This document shows positions 12,012 through 24,333 of a DNA stretch of 64,000 nucleotides, one piece after another. Made by a program: the position numbers and the translations under genes. The notes under the pieces are model-generated. The model did no database searches. It worked only from the letters and a program-made list of their open reading frames with translations, and was not told where the DNA came from. The DNA is taken from positions 47,241-111,240 of the forward strand of contig VTPC01000665.1 in the NCBI GenBank assembly GCA_011009095.1, in the 5' to 3' direction. Each line of letters begins with the position of its first letter. The stretch's first letter is position 1. The stretch comes from Ignelater luminosus. Its lineage: Eukaryota; Arthropoda; Insecta; Coleoptera; Elateridae.

Positions 12012-12860
12012 CTAGGGTTGGAAAAATCATGATTTTTTGAAAAAAATCAAAAATCAATGATTTTTTTTAAATCAAAAAAATCGTGATTTATTTGATTTTT
12101 ATTAATTTGATGTTTGAATTAAATATATTGAAGTAGCAATGCATCTATAATAATAAAAAAAATGAGTAAGGTAAAAGGCCACCACTAGCCGTACCTTTTA
12201 ATAACAATAGCCTCAGATCTTTTACAGTTAGGCAGTTGCTTTTAAGTAGCTTCTTAGAAAAATATTCTTATTAAAACCAACATGAAAGACTATCTTGTTA
12301 CAGAACAGGGTTGGAAAAAAATCGATTTTTTTAAAAAAATCAAACAACAATGATTTTTCTAAAAAAATCATGATTTTGTTTGTGTATTCTTAATTACATT
12401 GAAATAAAACCCTCCGAACGTAAAACCCAGCTAAACTTATGACATTTAATTACATTTATGCACTTTTAGAGTACTTTATTGCGATTTAATAGTGTCCTTA
12501 CATTCTTCACATGCATAAGACCATAACCAAAGAGTAGGGAAGTAAACCCCAATCTTTGCCATGGAAAATGCACGGTTTTAGACAGCAGTATTTCTGTCAT
12601 ATTCTGTCCATACTTGCAGTGACTGTAAACCTATAAAAGATTGGCGCTCTGAAAGTGCATTTTGTTTTCCATTTCTTGCAGAAATTTTATTGTAGTTGAA
12701 GTGTCCAAGATTTATTTTAATTTAAAAGGCAGAAAACATGAATTATATTTATACTAATAAAGAAAGAAAAATTAATAAGAATAAAAATAAAAATGATCTA
12801 AATCAATGATTAGAAAAAAATCACTTGATTTAAATCATGATTTAAATCAGGCCAACCCTG
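12012..12860. mobile_element. hAT-like non-autonomous elements, nested or tandem
   Basis: Two left-type ends (TAGGGTTGG near 12013 and CAGGGTTGG at 12306) face one right-type end (CCAACCCTG at 12852-12860). Next to each end are runs of ATCATGATTTTTT-like sequence that fold on themselves. CAGGGTTGG termini are typical of some hAT families. No 8-bp target duplication is visible around either pair, so the boundaries are approximate and decay or rearrangement is likely. A hAT transposase remnant lies less than 400 bases to the right, but the end sequences cannot be tied to it. Confidence 0.6.
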
Positions 12861-13241
12861 CCAGTGAGCACGATTTATAAGATATATCTCACGGTTGTAC
12901 ATAAATAAATATACGGCCGTTAATTTAATAATTTATATTAATAATGTACAACATATAAATTTTCCAGATTCTCAGTTCACGTTCGCGATAACTCTTTTTG
13001 TTTGTAAAGGGGAGGGTCTTCACGTGCAAAGTGCAATTTGCACATTGCAAATACATACAAATTTAATTTTGAAATATGGAAAGGTAGGTTTCATATTGGC
13101 TTATTAGTAATTGATTTAAAGTAACTAACTGCTTTATTACTTATAGATTTTTAATTGCATTACCTGAGAGCTGTACTAACAAAGAGAAAGACATGTAAGT
13201 TTTATTATTTTATAAACAAATTAGAATTTTGGGAAATATGA

Positions 13242-14640
13242 ATGAAATATTGTTGTAGTGCTTCATCGAGCAAAGAAAGTGAAGCTGAAGAGAAAGAGAT
13301 TATCAAAAAAGGAGAGGAAACACAAAGAACTAGGAGTGAGAGTAATGAAGAAGACATTGTGTTACCAAAAAAGAGGAAAATATATAAACAAAAATGGCTG
13401 CAAAATGTAAATGGCAGTAACTATTGTCAAGTATGTATGACTTTTATTGAAGGTGAAAGTTTCTACATAAAAAGACAAAGTTTGACAAAAGCACACAAAA
13501 AAACTGAGAGCTGCCAAAAGCAGCAAAAAGGTGGAATAATTTATAAATGAGAAAAGTAGTCAGTACAAAAAATGTCAACTAGTGAAAGAAACTGAATTAA
13601 AAATGTCTGCATACTTATGTGAGAAAAATCTACCATTTCTCTTAGCGGACAGTTTTCCACAGTTATGTGCTGATATGTTTCCAGATTCTGAGATTGCTTT
13701 ATCGTTAAAAATAAAAAGCAAGAAAGCAACGCAACTCACTGTGGGAACTCTAGCTCCTTATGCTATTGCAAAACTTGTCAGTGATTTAAAAACTACCCCC
13801 TTTTCTATAATGAGAGATGAAAGCACTGATATTAGTACAAAAAAAAGTTTAGTAGTTATAGTTAGATACTGGTATAATGATTATGTAAAGGATCGATTTT
13901 TCGATCTGTTAGAAGTGGACGATTGCACTGCTAAAGGGTTGTTTAATGTAATAAAGAAAAAGTTAGATACATTTGAATAAGTTATGAAAATATAACGCAG
14001 ATAATGCGAACGTGATGATGGGTAGTATTTCAGGCGTTCAAGCTCTTTTCAAAGATATTTGTCCAGATATAGTTGTCATAGGATGTGTACATGACATTCT
14101 TTGCACTCGGGTACATCATATGCAGCTAAGACATTACCTAGCAGTGTGGAGCACTTGGTTAGAGACATTTATAACTATTTTTCAAATAGTCCAAAAAGAT
14201 TAACCGAATTTAAAGAGTGCCAGATATTTGCAGAAGAGCAACCAACTAAACTTCTACAACCAAGACAAACCCTCTGCGGTGGCTATCTTTAAAGGTAAAT
14301 TTAACAAAAATTCTCGATTATATTTATGTTTACTTGTTTTTTACATTTTATATGGTAGTTGATAGAGTGTTACAACACTAGAATTCATTAATGCTTTTCT
14401 TTCAAAGAGCATCGTTCGAAGACAAGGTGCCTGATGCTAAAGTAATACGGAATGCTCCTAATAACAAAATTTTCAAATGTTATTTCCTATTTTGTTGAAA
14501 TTCCAACTCGCCGACGCGACGTTCCAGTTCGCCGAAGTCATATAATATCGCTACCGTCAGCTAAAAGCAAGATAACTGGATGTTTTAAAGTATGTATACC
14601 AAGATATAGAACTGTTTACTGTCTATCGTTGGTATAAACA
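13242..14640 (+). pseudogene. Decayed hAT transposase (BED finger plus DUF4371/SCAN-like type)
   Basis: The order of blocks follows the hAT group annotated as DUF4371, ZBED5- or SCAND3-like proteins. First comes a lysine-rich stretch and a BED-type finger (NYCQVC, then a His; 13380-13520). Next is ELKMSAYLCEKNLPFL (13590-13640), then a TTPFSIMRDESTDIS block with the first-Asp motif (13790-13840), then VMMGSISGVQALFKDICPD (14010-14070). After that come SVEHLVRDIYNYFS (14140-14190) and RWLSL (14280-14292). After an unrelated stretch, LFFQRASFEDKVPDAKV (14394-14450) and KCYFLF (14475-14492) resume. The frame is broken in several places: after 13548, after 13978, near 14100 and near 14270. An 80-90 base segment at 14293-14381 interrupts it. 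An AAG|GTAAAT donor-like junction at the start of that interruption raises the possibility of an intron, but decay explains the rest. Confidence 0.8.
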
Positions 14641-14649
14641 CCTCGAACT

Positions 14650-16840
14650 GTCCATTTCTTGACTGATCTTGTGTTTAGCAGACGGTAGTGAACTATAATC
14701 AATGTTACAATTGTAACATCTAACCTAATAGGATTTTTCGGCAAAATGGGAAATCGGGAATGTCGGTAAATTGGGATTTGGCTAACCGGGAACTTTTTTT
14801 ATTTATTCATTTTTCTATTCAGCCCTTTATTTTGTTTCACCCTTTTGTTGCAATAATCTTATTTATATCTTTTTTTCTGGAACTGTATTTACTTTCATTT
14901 ATTTAGTAGAGTTCTGCTTTGTTTGTATTTTATTTTATTTAAGATAGGGGGTTGTGATTTTATTTATTGCAAATAAAACAATAGAGTGTCTTGAATGCGT
15001 GGGTAGGAAAGTGTTTGGTGCTAGTTGCTGGTTGCTACTGCTTCTTCTTGACTGCTTCTTGGAGGTGGCTGGTCAATTCTGAAAATCTTGCTGTTGCACA
15101 CCTCTCTATCAAAGTTGGTTGGTGGGCGGAGCCGCGGATTTGAAGAAGATATACTTATGAAATGATAAATGACATTTCTCAAAATTCTACTGTCACAGTT
15201 GAATGATTTGAGATTACTGCGATTCGACTTATTTACAATTAGATATACAAACGTTAATGGTTAATTTAAGGTTAGATACCTTGCTATGTACATTTTTTAC
15301 GATTATGTACTTACTTTTTACGCATAGACAAATGAACTCAACCGCAATGATTAATTTTTGATGTGTGTCAACAATGCGTAAAGCCTACTTTTAGAAGCGG
15401 TCGTTGCATTCTCTCTAGACCACTTATAACTTTGAATGTTAAATTTCTTTTTTAAAAAATGCGAAAAAACGCATTTTTATATTTCTTTCTTTTAAATTTT
15501 TTGAATACTGTGTTAAAAAAAACGGTGCCATATAATCTTTGCAATTGAATAAAGAAATAAATAAAAATCATTTTGCCGTTCTTTTCAATTCCGCTTTACG
15601 GGCGAGTGCCTACTTTGCCATGTCCCTAAGGTGTTTTGTCGATTCTGCTTCTGTATCTAAAACATTAATTTATATTACACTGCTATATTTTCTGTTGACA
15701 TAGTTTTCAACACACTATAGGGATTTCTTTTTCATCCAGTTTTCTAGATTCAAATTTCAATTTAGAATTGAATTTCCAATTTATCGTAAGTCGAATAGAA
15801 TGTTCTAAAAAATTCGGACGAGCATGATTGACCAGTGACGTGTGTAGAACATAGATGGGCAACCAGAGCGCCGAGGGTCTCGAGGGTCGCATAAGCTTTC
15901 AACCGCAGCTACCTTGAGAATTACGACTACTATAGGAATACAGGAGCCAACTTTAGATATACGTAATGTTAATGCAGTCATCTCGTTATCAAACAATGTT
16001 ATAATAAGTTTAATCAAAATCTGTTTTCAAAATAACGCTGATACGTCTCTTGATTATAACCTACGTATATAGTCATGTGATATACCGTCTCTTAAAGCTT
16101 CAGTCGGGTCCGATTTAAGATTTGGTTGTCCATCCTTGGCGTAGAGTCAGTAGTTGGTTGTCAGATACAGTCAGTGGTAACGAAATTGGTGTTCAAGTAT
16201 CTGTGTGTTTTGGAAATCTAGCTTGTGTGCATTTATGTAAGGGCAATTGTTCCCATATCATTAGTTAGAAACATAATAAAAATTTGAATTTTTTGCTAGA
16301 CATTTCTACTCCGCCCGAATAGTTTTGTACCATTACATTTTACTTTTATTATCCTACCTACTAGTTTGCAAATTGTTTCATACCTTAACCATACGAGTTG
16401 TTTTCTTGTTTTGTAATGAGCTTATTTATTTGTTTTAGTTGATCTTGTCTGTTTATTGTATGCTCTGTCCACTGAATAATTAGTTTTTTTCAAATCTTAG
16501 TTACTTAACCTAACAGCGAGAAATACATCAAGATTAGGCGAGAAAAATATATCTTGTGTTGGTAGTTTTGATATATGTGAGTGCCTTTCCATGGTATTAG
16601 TCAATTCAGCGGAATAAACTTCAATCAGGTTTTTGGTGGTTTCCACTAGATGTCAGAGCAAAACTATAATTTTAAAAATATTCTAATTAAATTGTACCTT
16701 TTCCATTTTTCTTTTTAATTGTCGATCTGTTGTTGCCGATGTAGTGTCGTCAGTAACTACTACATACGTTTAATACATTTATTTGCCATTATTTATAACA
16801 ACCATTAATTATAAAAACATCTGGGAATGCAAAGCATAAC
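14650..16840. other. Unassigned DNA
   Basis: No gene recognised. 14990-15140 is less A+T-rich and carries CTGCTTCTT-like short repeats. 15820-15910 is also locally GC-rich. The minus-strand frames across 15707-16017 show no known domain. Confidence 0.35.
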
Positions 16841-16849
16841 CACAACGAC

Positions 16850-17195
16850 TCCGTTTTGTTACTTTTTCCAGACTTCGGCAGCCATTTTGACCATGTTCCC
16901 GAGGTGATATCAAAAAACTAAAAGTACACGTTTGTCTTATTTTTTGATGTAGAATACGATTCTAAAGCAAAAAATTTTTTTGAAAAGTTTTCAATTTTTG
17001 GCCGCCATTTTGACCTTGCCCCCGAAGAGTTATCAAAAAACGAAGATACCACGTGGTCTTTAGTTTTTGATGTAGAATCCAAATCTGAAGTCAAAATTTC
17101 AGAATTTGACAAAAAATGCGGACACATACATGCAGCCATACAGACAGACAGACTTCGCAAATTCAGTAACGACTCTTTCGGAGTTCGTTGAATAT
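16850..17195. repeat. Diverged tandem repeat, period about 123 bp
   Basis: GCCATTTTGACC recurs at 16881 and 17004. Each copy is followed by a similar series: a CCCGAGG-like word, TATCAAAAAAC, TTTTTGATGTAGAAT and an AAATCTGAAG-like word. A CAGACAGACAGAC stretch and CTTTCGGAGTTCG follow the second unit. It is probably part of a dispersed insect repeat. The minus-strand frame 16918-17199 is produced by the repeat and not considered a gene. Confidence 0.6.
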
Positions 17196-19475
17196 ACAAT
17201 GCTATTTACAAACTTAATTCTTCGGCGACCATTTTTGCACACAGCAAATGTTTTTATTTTCTATTTATTATTGCAGATAATAACCATAACTAACTTGTCT
17301 TGAATACACTTTTTGTTTTCTAATTTCAATAATATTTCACATCACAACTATAACCTTTTAACACGTGCTTTTTTTAAGTTTGGCGCGATACTAAGGTACT
17401 ACTTTTTACGCATAGTTACTAGTAACTTTTATGTCACTAATTATTAAGTGGACAGACTATACTTGTTTGTTTAATAATAAATCTAACGCATTTTTGTTTG
17501 CTTTGTAAGTTTTGTTACAACATGGGTATTTGAAAGCGATCTGTAACGTTCCAAAACGGTAGGTCTCAAAACGGAACTGGAACGAAAGTACATAATAACT
17601 CTGGCTAGATTTATAAAATATTGTTCTCAACTGTTTTAAAGTTCCATTATATGCTTTGGTATGCTACTGGATTGAAAGCCGAACAGAGGTCGGCGCCCTG
17701 ATAATTTTGATATTATCTTTCTAATCTCTAAATCTCTAAATAAATCAAGGACTTTGCTTACTAATATTAGTAACACTTATAGTACCTTGTTACTTATATC
17801 AAGACGAATTTGTTGTAGCTTACTAATGTTACATTATCTATTGATTTCATAATTAAGGAAAGTAATAGGAGTAAATAATAAAACAAATATTCTATACCCA
17901 ACTTTCAACTAGTAGGTGCTCATATAAAAGTTTCAGGATAACTGGAGAATTTTCCTCGTGAAAGTAAAAGTCAATACATTTGAAACGAGGTGTGGTTAAA
18001 AAGAAAATAAGAGATAGGTTTAACCTTTAAATAAATTTCAATGGTCACCCTACTGATTTAATAATATTTTTGATTAATTAATTGTATATCAAATCTAATA
18101 AGTCTTATATCTATTGTTTGCAGCTTGTTCGTTGTTTGTATTGCAATATAAAATCATTGTTAATTGCAATACATTTCTGTATTTATGTTTTACCATAAAA
18201 GGTAAAAAATGTCGAATTTTGATATTACGACAGTATTTGATATTTATAGTATTTTATTACGTATTTACAGTTTTAAGAACACTATAAATAAGATTTGGAA
18301 GCGTCCGCTGTTGTATTATGTGTAGAATTTGCATGCCCACGTTGTCACACACCATTTGTATTTCAATTTATTTCTGAATTAGAAGGCGTGACGAAATTCT
18401 ACGTAAATCGCAAACCTTCTGTTTAGCGTAACTAAAAATGTATTTCCTCCTTCAATAGATATCTGTTTTACTATAAAAACTTTCTCTCTTCGAAATTCAC
18501 ACAACCTTTATATCACGCGATCCTGCAAAATGTTCGTAATTTAGTTTAGTAGGTCACTTCCATGGAACCTGTAAGGGGTCATGTTCTAAGAAACAACTTT
18601 AATACTATAAGTGTATCTATTTACTTATTGGTAGTGCACACCTTCGTACATGCTACTGTCGTGTTTTTAGAAAAGTAATTTACTGGGAGATATGATAACA
18701 ACGAAATTTCGATAAAAGATAATTATTTAAATACGCTTCATTTCCAAATAAAAGTCAAGTTTCGATTTCTTTAATCTATTACTGGAAATGATAATGTGAG
18801 AAATGCAACTATCTAGTTGATTAGTAAATTCCGCGATTAATGTAATTGGTTTTCGTTAATAGCTTTACCGCGTATAACAATTACCTGCAATTTTAAAGCT
18901 GCTGTGTATAAATGAGCTATAAGAACACAATGACGGACTCGGTAGAAAATAGTCATTGATTTAATGCACTAGCACAATACACTGATATCCTAATTATATC
19001 GCTTTGTTTGATATTGTACTACTTAGTATATGTTTGGGTTCCAGAAGCTTGAGAAATGGCATGTATAAGTGTAAAAAGTTCGAAAACATTATTAGAGACA
19101 ATTCAGCTAGTCAATAGCTAATTGATTTAAAGCTAACTTGCCAGTAAATAACTTGGATTTCCAATTTCAATTACTACAGTAAATAACGAAATATAAATTG
19201 GGATTTTTAACAGTTGAAAGTTTTACAAAACAAAGCCTACTTAACAGATCATGATTTAACCTTTTACTCTAATAAATAAGATTTGTGTTAGCATTGTTGC
19301 AACCTACACTAACAAATAAGTAGATAATAAAAATATTGAAAATCCGTGCGACAGATATTAATAAAAACAAACGTTACTGTTACATAACTTTTAAAGTTGT
19401 ATTGAAGTCTAATAAAAATGATTTATGCAGAAAGAGGAAAACTGGCCACACTTCAGAAGATAAATAATACTACTA
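17196..19475. other. Unassigned A+T-rich DNA
   Basis: No gene or clear element. A TATAAA-like word near 18908 has a 9-codon frame after it, too short to support. Confidence 0.35.
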
Positions 19476-19512
19476 TACAGGGTGATTCTAAAACACGTAT
19501 TTTCACCCTGTA
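19476..19512. repeat. Minimal mariner terminal-repeat pair (37 bp)
   Basis: TACAGGGTGA at 19476-19485 and its inverse TCACCCTGTA at 19503-19512 are separated by 17 bases and flanked by TA-rich DNA. TACAGGGTG is a widespread mariner-type end. This looks like a MITE reduced to its ends, or a hairpin of other origin. Confidence 0.4.
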
Positions 19513-22500
19513 TTATAATTTTATTATTAGGTTAATTTTTCTTTTAGGTTAGAACGGACAACGTTGCCTTGATTAATAATTAAGAAAATATTCCTAAAAC
19601 GTATATGGGGTGTACTGTGTAGCTGAGAAACGTTAAATCTTCTTTTTCTCTTTCATTCAACGTTATTTGCTTATTTATATTATAAAGTTAACTATAAATG
19701 TTCTCTTGCAGTTTAGTGTCTTGAAAAAAACACGTTTTGTGAAACTGAATTTCCCATCAATATCTGTAAAGGTATGTTCAAACCTGTTGCAAATAACTTT
19801 GGAATCATTAAACCGACTTTCTTAAAAACATGTAGACTACATCAGCAAAGTGCTTTCACTCTGCTTCTTCTTAGATGTGTGTGGCTTCAACGTGTGAAGT
19901 AAGTTTTCTTTTTTCTTTATCATAAAGGTGGAAATCCCACAAATCGACGTTGCTTTCAGGGTATATGTAGTATGTACGGTGCAGATCTTAAAAAACCACA
20001 TAATTGTATTCCCTATATTATATCATAACTACTTAAGACACTAGCCAAAAATGTAATAACAACCAACTTAATGTGTTTTTTTTACAAAAGACTGATGTAT
20101 ATTTCTAAAAAATAATTATATTTATCCTATACTAAGATAATCTAAATTAAGAGCACGTTTAAATATAATTACATTTTATTTAAATTTTGCAAAATATTAT
20201 TCCTGGAAGAAATCGCAATTTCGTTATCAAAGGTCTGCAAATCTTATTAAATCATTTGACCCAAAATGACTTTTTCATTGATATGAATAATTTGATCTAT
20301 TTAAGGAATTATTACTCAATGAAATATCAATGTAAGTTTAGCAAATGACGTTTTCAATCTGTTAACGGAATATTCATTTTAGAGAGGTTCCACTGTATTT
20401 CATTTCTTATACCATTGAAATGCCAAAAGTAAACAAACTTAACAGTAAAATTGTATTATTGTCTATCATAATTTATAAAAGCTTACTTTGTTTAATATAT
20501 TAAAAATTTAATAACAGCTTGGAATAAATATGTTCTTATGTAAATTGGCTACATACAAGTAGACATCAGAGAAAGAAGAATAAATATTTAATATTAAGAA
20601 TTAGTGTTAATAACAGTTTTTTGTCAAAATACACGTCTATCAAAGTAATTTAAATGGTTTCTGAGAATCTTGGTGTTTGTTTTAAATATTTTTGAGGATC
20701 TCATTTTTCTTCTTACATTTTTAAATAAAATTACCATTTATTAACATTTTTATAATAAAAACAAGAAAGGTTCTTTGTAACTAATTATAAAACAAAATAA
20801 TATCCTAAGAAATTTATCTCTTTCAAATTAATGATAATAAACAACACAAATATTAGGTTTCCTATTAATTGTTAAATAATGTCAATTATTAAAATGATTC
20901 TAGCAAAAAGTGGTTTAGATTATTAATTAAGACGTAATAATCTTATGTAGAAATGATAACCTATTATGTGAATTGTTTTTGTTTCCATTTTTAATATGCA
21001 TTAGCGACAATAAGATTGGTAAGTTACTTAAGATTAGTCACATAATAAGATTGTTATAACTTATATGAGGTAATTTGTTTATAAACATCAAAAAATGATT
21101 AAGTGACCCATTGAAAGCAATTTAAAACCATGGAACTATTTTGTGTATTGAAGATATGTAACATGGATAAGCATACAGCATTTCTTTGTAAATAAACGTA
21201 AGGATTAAACCATCTACGTACAAAGCAATTTCCACTTGTACCGCCACTTCTATCTGTTATTGTAGTTTAATTGTTTATAAATATGAGAGAAATTGATTAA
21301 AGCTGCAAAATCAAAATTGCCCAAAAAGCATCCACATAACAGCACATACACTGGATAATATTCCTTTGATTGCTGTTACTCAATTGTTAAAATCTGTCAG
21401 ATTTGTGATACATACTAATTTGTCTGACTTGACTACAGGGTGTCGCAGATTTTTCTACAGAACTTAACTTAAAATGTTTAATATTCAATATCAGGATCTT
21501 CTTCTCAGTTAAGCAATTTTAATTTCTTTTTTCACAACATCTGAATTACCAAGTGTTTGTTTGTTACAGCGTCATTGTCGCCAAAATATAAATAAAAATT
21601 CCTTCAACTGTCATTGTGATCTTCATTTTAAAAACAACTATAGGACATTTGAACTCCAAATATGTGTGATTGAAGTTGTTACGTAGTAACATTTTTTTTA
21701 ATTAGTTCTGAACCAGTAGTCAAAAATTGCTTGCGTACATTTGGAGAATATATATTATACTAAAAAACCTTTGTTGATTGAAAAATTACTTGGAGTTTAT
21801 AAATATTTATTTTGATTTAGAGATTTATTCCTATTACACTGTAATTAAATTTGTATGGTCGATTTTATAATTTCATAATCTACAATATAGATTTATATTG
21901 ATTTTCTAAATTCACTTGTGAGAATTCTTGTTACTCTATCTAGAGCCCCCTTTCTTAAGTTGACCTTATCGGTAATTCTTTTACTACTATACGCAGCGTG
22001 TTACAAGAATTGCTTTCTTTATCAATTCATGAACACTTAACCATTATAACTACCGTTACCGTCATCTTACTTTCTTCTTAATTTTTACCGTTTCTTCTTT
22101 ATTGTCTAATATTTCAAAACCGTAATCTGAAGTTGGAACGAGCTGTTTTGTGATCAGATTTGCTGTGGACGACCATTCATCTGATCTACAAGCGTCAGCC
22201 GTATTTTTAGCTGGAAAACTACTGAGTCGAATTTACCTTACTAGTTCCAGATGGTTCGTGGTTTATGGAAGCTCTCGGGGTTATTAAAATATTGGTAGTT
22301 CCTGTTATCTGGGAATTTTGTCCACAAACCAATAATGAATTTTGGAGAGTTTTCTCATACATCTGGGGAAAGAGAACATTTTCTTTTATTTTTGCTGTGC
22401 TTCGCCATATTGTGAAATTTTATCAACGATCTTCACTAAGAAAAATTTAACTTTTGCTTTATTAAGTTAATAATACCTCAAGGGCAATAGTGATCGTAAA

Positions 22501-22604
22501 GTTTTGTTTTTTAAATAAAAACATTTATTGCTTTCATACCTAAATAAAATTAGTTGAAGGGTAAACTAACTACCGTGCTCATAGTTAAAGCTGTGTGTAG
22601 CGCC
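19513..22604. other. Unassigned A+T-rich DNA with transposon-end fragments
   Basis: AGAGAGGTTCCACTGTA at 20381-20397 resembles the right end of the pogo-like element at 27.7 kb (AGAGAGGTTTTACTGTA), but no left end was found. TACAGGGTGTCGCAG near 21437 resembles a mariner left end without a partner. The plus-strand frame 22265-22450 has no recognised domain. Confidence 0.3.
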
Positions 22605-22649
22605 AAACGCGTGTAGTACTATGATAACTCCATATACTTACACGCGTTT
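22605..22649. repeat. Perfect 11-bp inverted repeat with CpG core
   Basis: AAACGCGTGTA at 22605-22615 is matched by TACACGCGTTT at 22639-22649 around a 23-base spacer. It may bind a dimeric protein or be the end pair of a short element. Confidence 0.4.
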
Positions 22650-22684
22650 ATGTATTTAAACTTAGTAGTAGCGGGGATTTCAAT

Positions 22685-22688
<4 letters not shown>

Positions 22689-22729
<41 letters not shown>
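22689..22729. repeat. GA microsatellite, about 20 units
   Basis: Uninterrupted GA dinucleotides. Likely length-variable. GAGA runs can bind GAGA-factor-type proteins in insects, but nothing here shows a promoter. Confidence 0.95.
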
Positions 22730-22731
<2 letters not shown>

Positions 22732-23659
22732 AGATGTTGATTCTGCTTTTACTGTTTTATCTTTTTTAGAACGAATACACATCTTTCTTTATTTGCTATT
22801 ACGTGAAGAGTTTACCTGCTTGATTATTTAGATCTATGTGTATACACCTTCTATATTTCATTAAATGTTGTTCCATGAATATTGGTGTTTTATTGTGATA
22901 CTGAAACACTTATATCTGAAAAAGCTAGATAGTTTGAATTTTTGAATCTCACCAAGTTATTTAATAAAATAACCAAAAATCTTGCCATCATAAATTTTTG
23001 GCACAATCTGAGAGAGAGTCTATGACGCTAGCGGCCAGAAATATTTCACAAATTCTTTTTCAAATTTGAAGGCTAAACCCTATAGCGTACATTATTTTTT
23101 ACAATTGTCAATCACAGCCTAATTGGCTATATATACGCTTATTTTACGCTAAATAACCCCAGACTATTCCCATATGTAGAATCTAACCACTCTTATTTTA
23201 ATTTTCTAGATTATGGTAATTTCGAGGAACTCACAATGTCGCCATCGAAGGACTTCCAATTTTATTAAGTCATTTTATCAATATCCTTTTTACTGAAATT
23301 TCTTGATGTAAAGAGATCTTGCTCTAAAAGCTCATAGACTGCATTGAAAGAGATATCAGAATATGCGAAAGTTGAAAAATTGGCACTTTTCGAAGAGATT
23401 TGAGGAACAATGAGGCATTTTTAATCTTTATAAGCTTTATCGGTGAGAATACCATACTATCCAGCACCGTCTTTATACACAAAAACGAATACAAAGTGTT
23501 CGTGCATAACAATAAGGTAGATCGAACCAAAACTTGCAAAATGAAGTCTAGGAAACTACAAAAGTCATTGTAAATGTTGTGGAGCAAAAATCAGTAATAT
23601 AACTACTGTTCTCTTTTTGAATTTGATATTTCGAATAATAATTCAATTTCAAAATGAAG
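22730..23659. other. Unassigned DNA
   Basis: No gene recognised. The minus-strand frame 23324-23587 looks like a random opening. Confidence 0.35.
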
Positions 23660-23921
23660 CAGAACTTCGACTCCCGGCCGAGGTCCTGAGATGTCTCACG
23701 CGGAGAAAATCTGGATAAGAATGCCATTCTATGGGAGGGATGTAAAGTAGTGTGTTCCGTGTGACTGCGATGAGTTGTACTTTAAAAATACCTATCGGAG
23801 TTGGAAAACCTCGGGTTCGTCTAAATTCTAGTTGGCGGGAAAATGACCGTAGTAGTTGAAGCCACGAGATCCAGGAAAACCGTGACCTGAAACCTCAACT
23901 ACAAAACAACAACAACAACAA
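23660..23921 (+). mobile_element. tRNA-derived SINE copy with CAA tail
   Basis: A B-box-like word (CTTCGACTCC, 23665-23674) is followed by CCGGCCGAGGTCCTGAG and the same downstream body as the SINE at 5.4 kb. The unit ends in a CAA-repeat tail beginning near 23903. The 5' part, including any A box, is missing, as expected for 5' truncation during LINE-driven insertion. A MITE interrupts the tail and CAACAACA resumes at 24094. Confidence 0.75.
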
Positions 23922-24093
23922 GGGGCCGTCCTTAAATTACGCAACGCAAAATTGAACGATTTTTATACCCTCCTCCCCCTCCCTTGTAACGCAACCGTAA
24001 CGCAAGTTTGAACCCCCCCCCCTTAAATATTGCGTAACGCAATGCTCTGGACCCCCACCCCCTTGGAACGTTACGTAATTTAAGGACAGCCCC
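23922..24093. mobile_element. 172-bp MITE inside the SINE tail
   Basis: The left end GGGGCCGTCCTTAAATTACG is matched inverted at the right by GGGGCTGTCCTTAAATTACG. About 23 of 25 positions agree. CAA-repeat sequence lies on both sides, consistent with a target duplication of the SINE tail. The interior has C-rich stretches and no coding capacity. GGGGCYGTCC ends are seen in widespread insect MITEs; I cannot fix the superfamily. The overlapping minus-strand frames at 23932-24164 are artefacts of the C runs. Confidence 0.75.
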
Positions 24094-24333
24094 CAACAAC
24101 ATATATGCTTTCTTAGGCAACTTAAAAGATTCAAGATTAGAAAATTGCAACCGATTGTCAACAAAATCTCTATTAGGTCTAATAGTTTAAAGTGTGTGAC
24201 TAGTCTATTTTAACCTTGATTTTAAATGTTTCTACAAATAAAGAGGAAGAAAACAAGAGAAATATGCAACGACAGAATTCACTCGACGTGATTCTAGTAG
24301 TTATGGTACGTTCTTAGATGAATTTGAGGGTAA

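Noticed and set aside
23932-24164. Minus-strand frames of 72-75 codons
   Set aside because: They lie over the C-rich MITE and read glycine- and arginine-rich low-complexity sequence.
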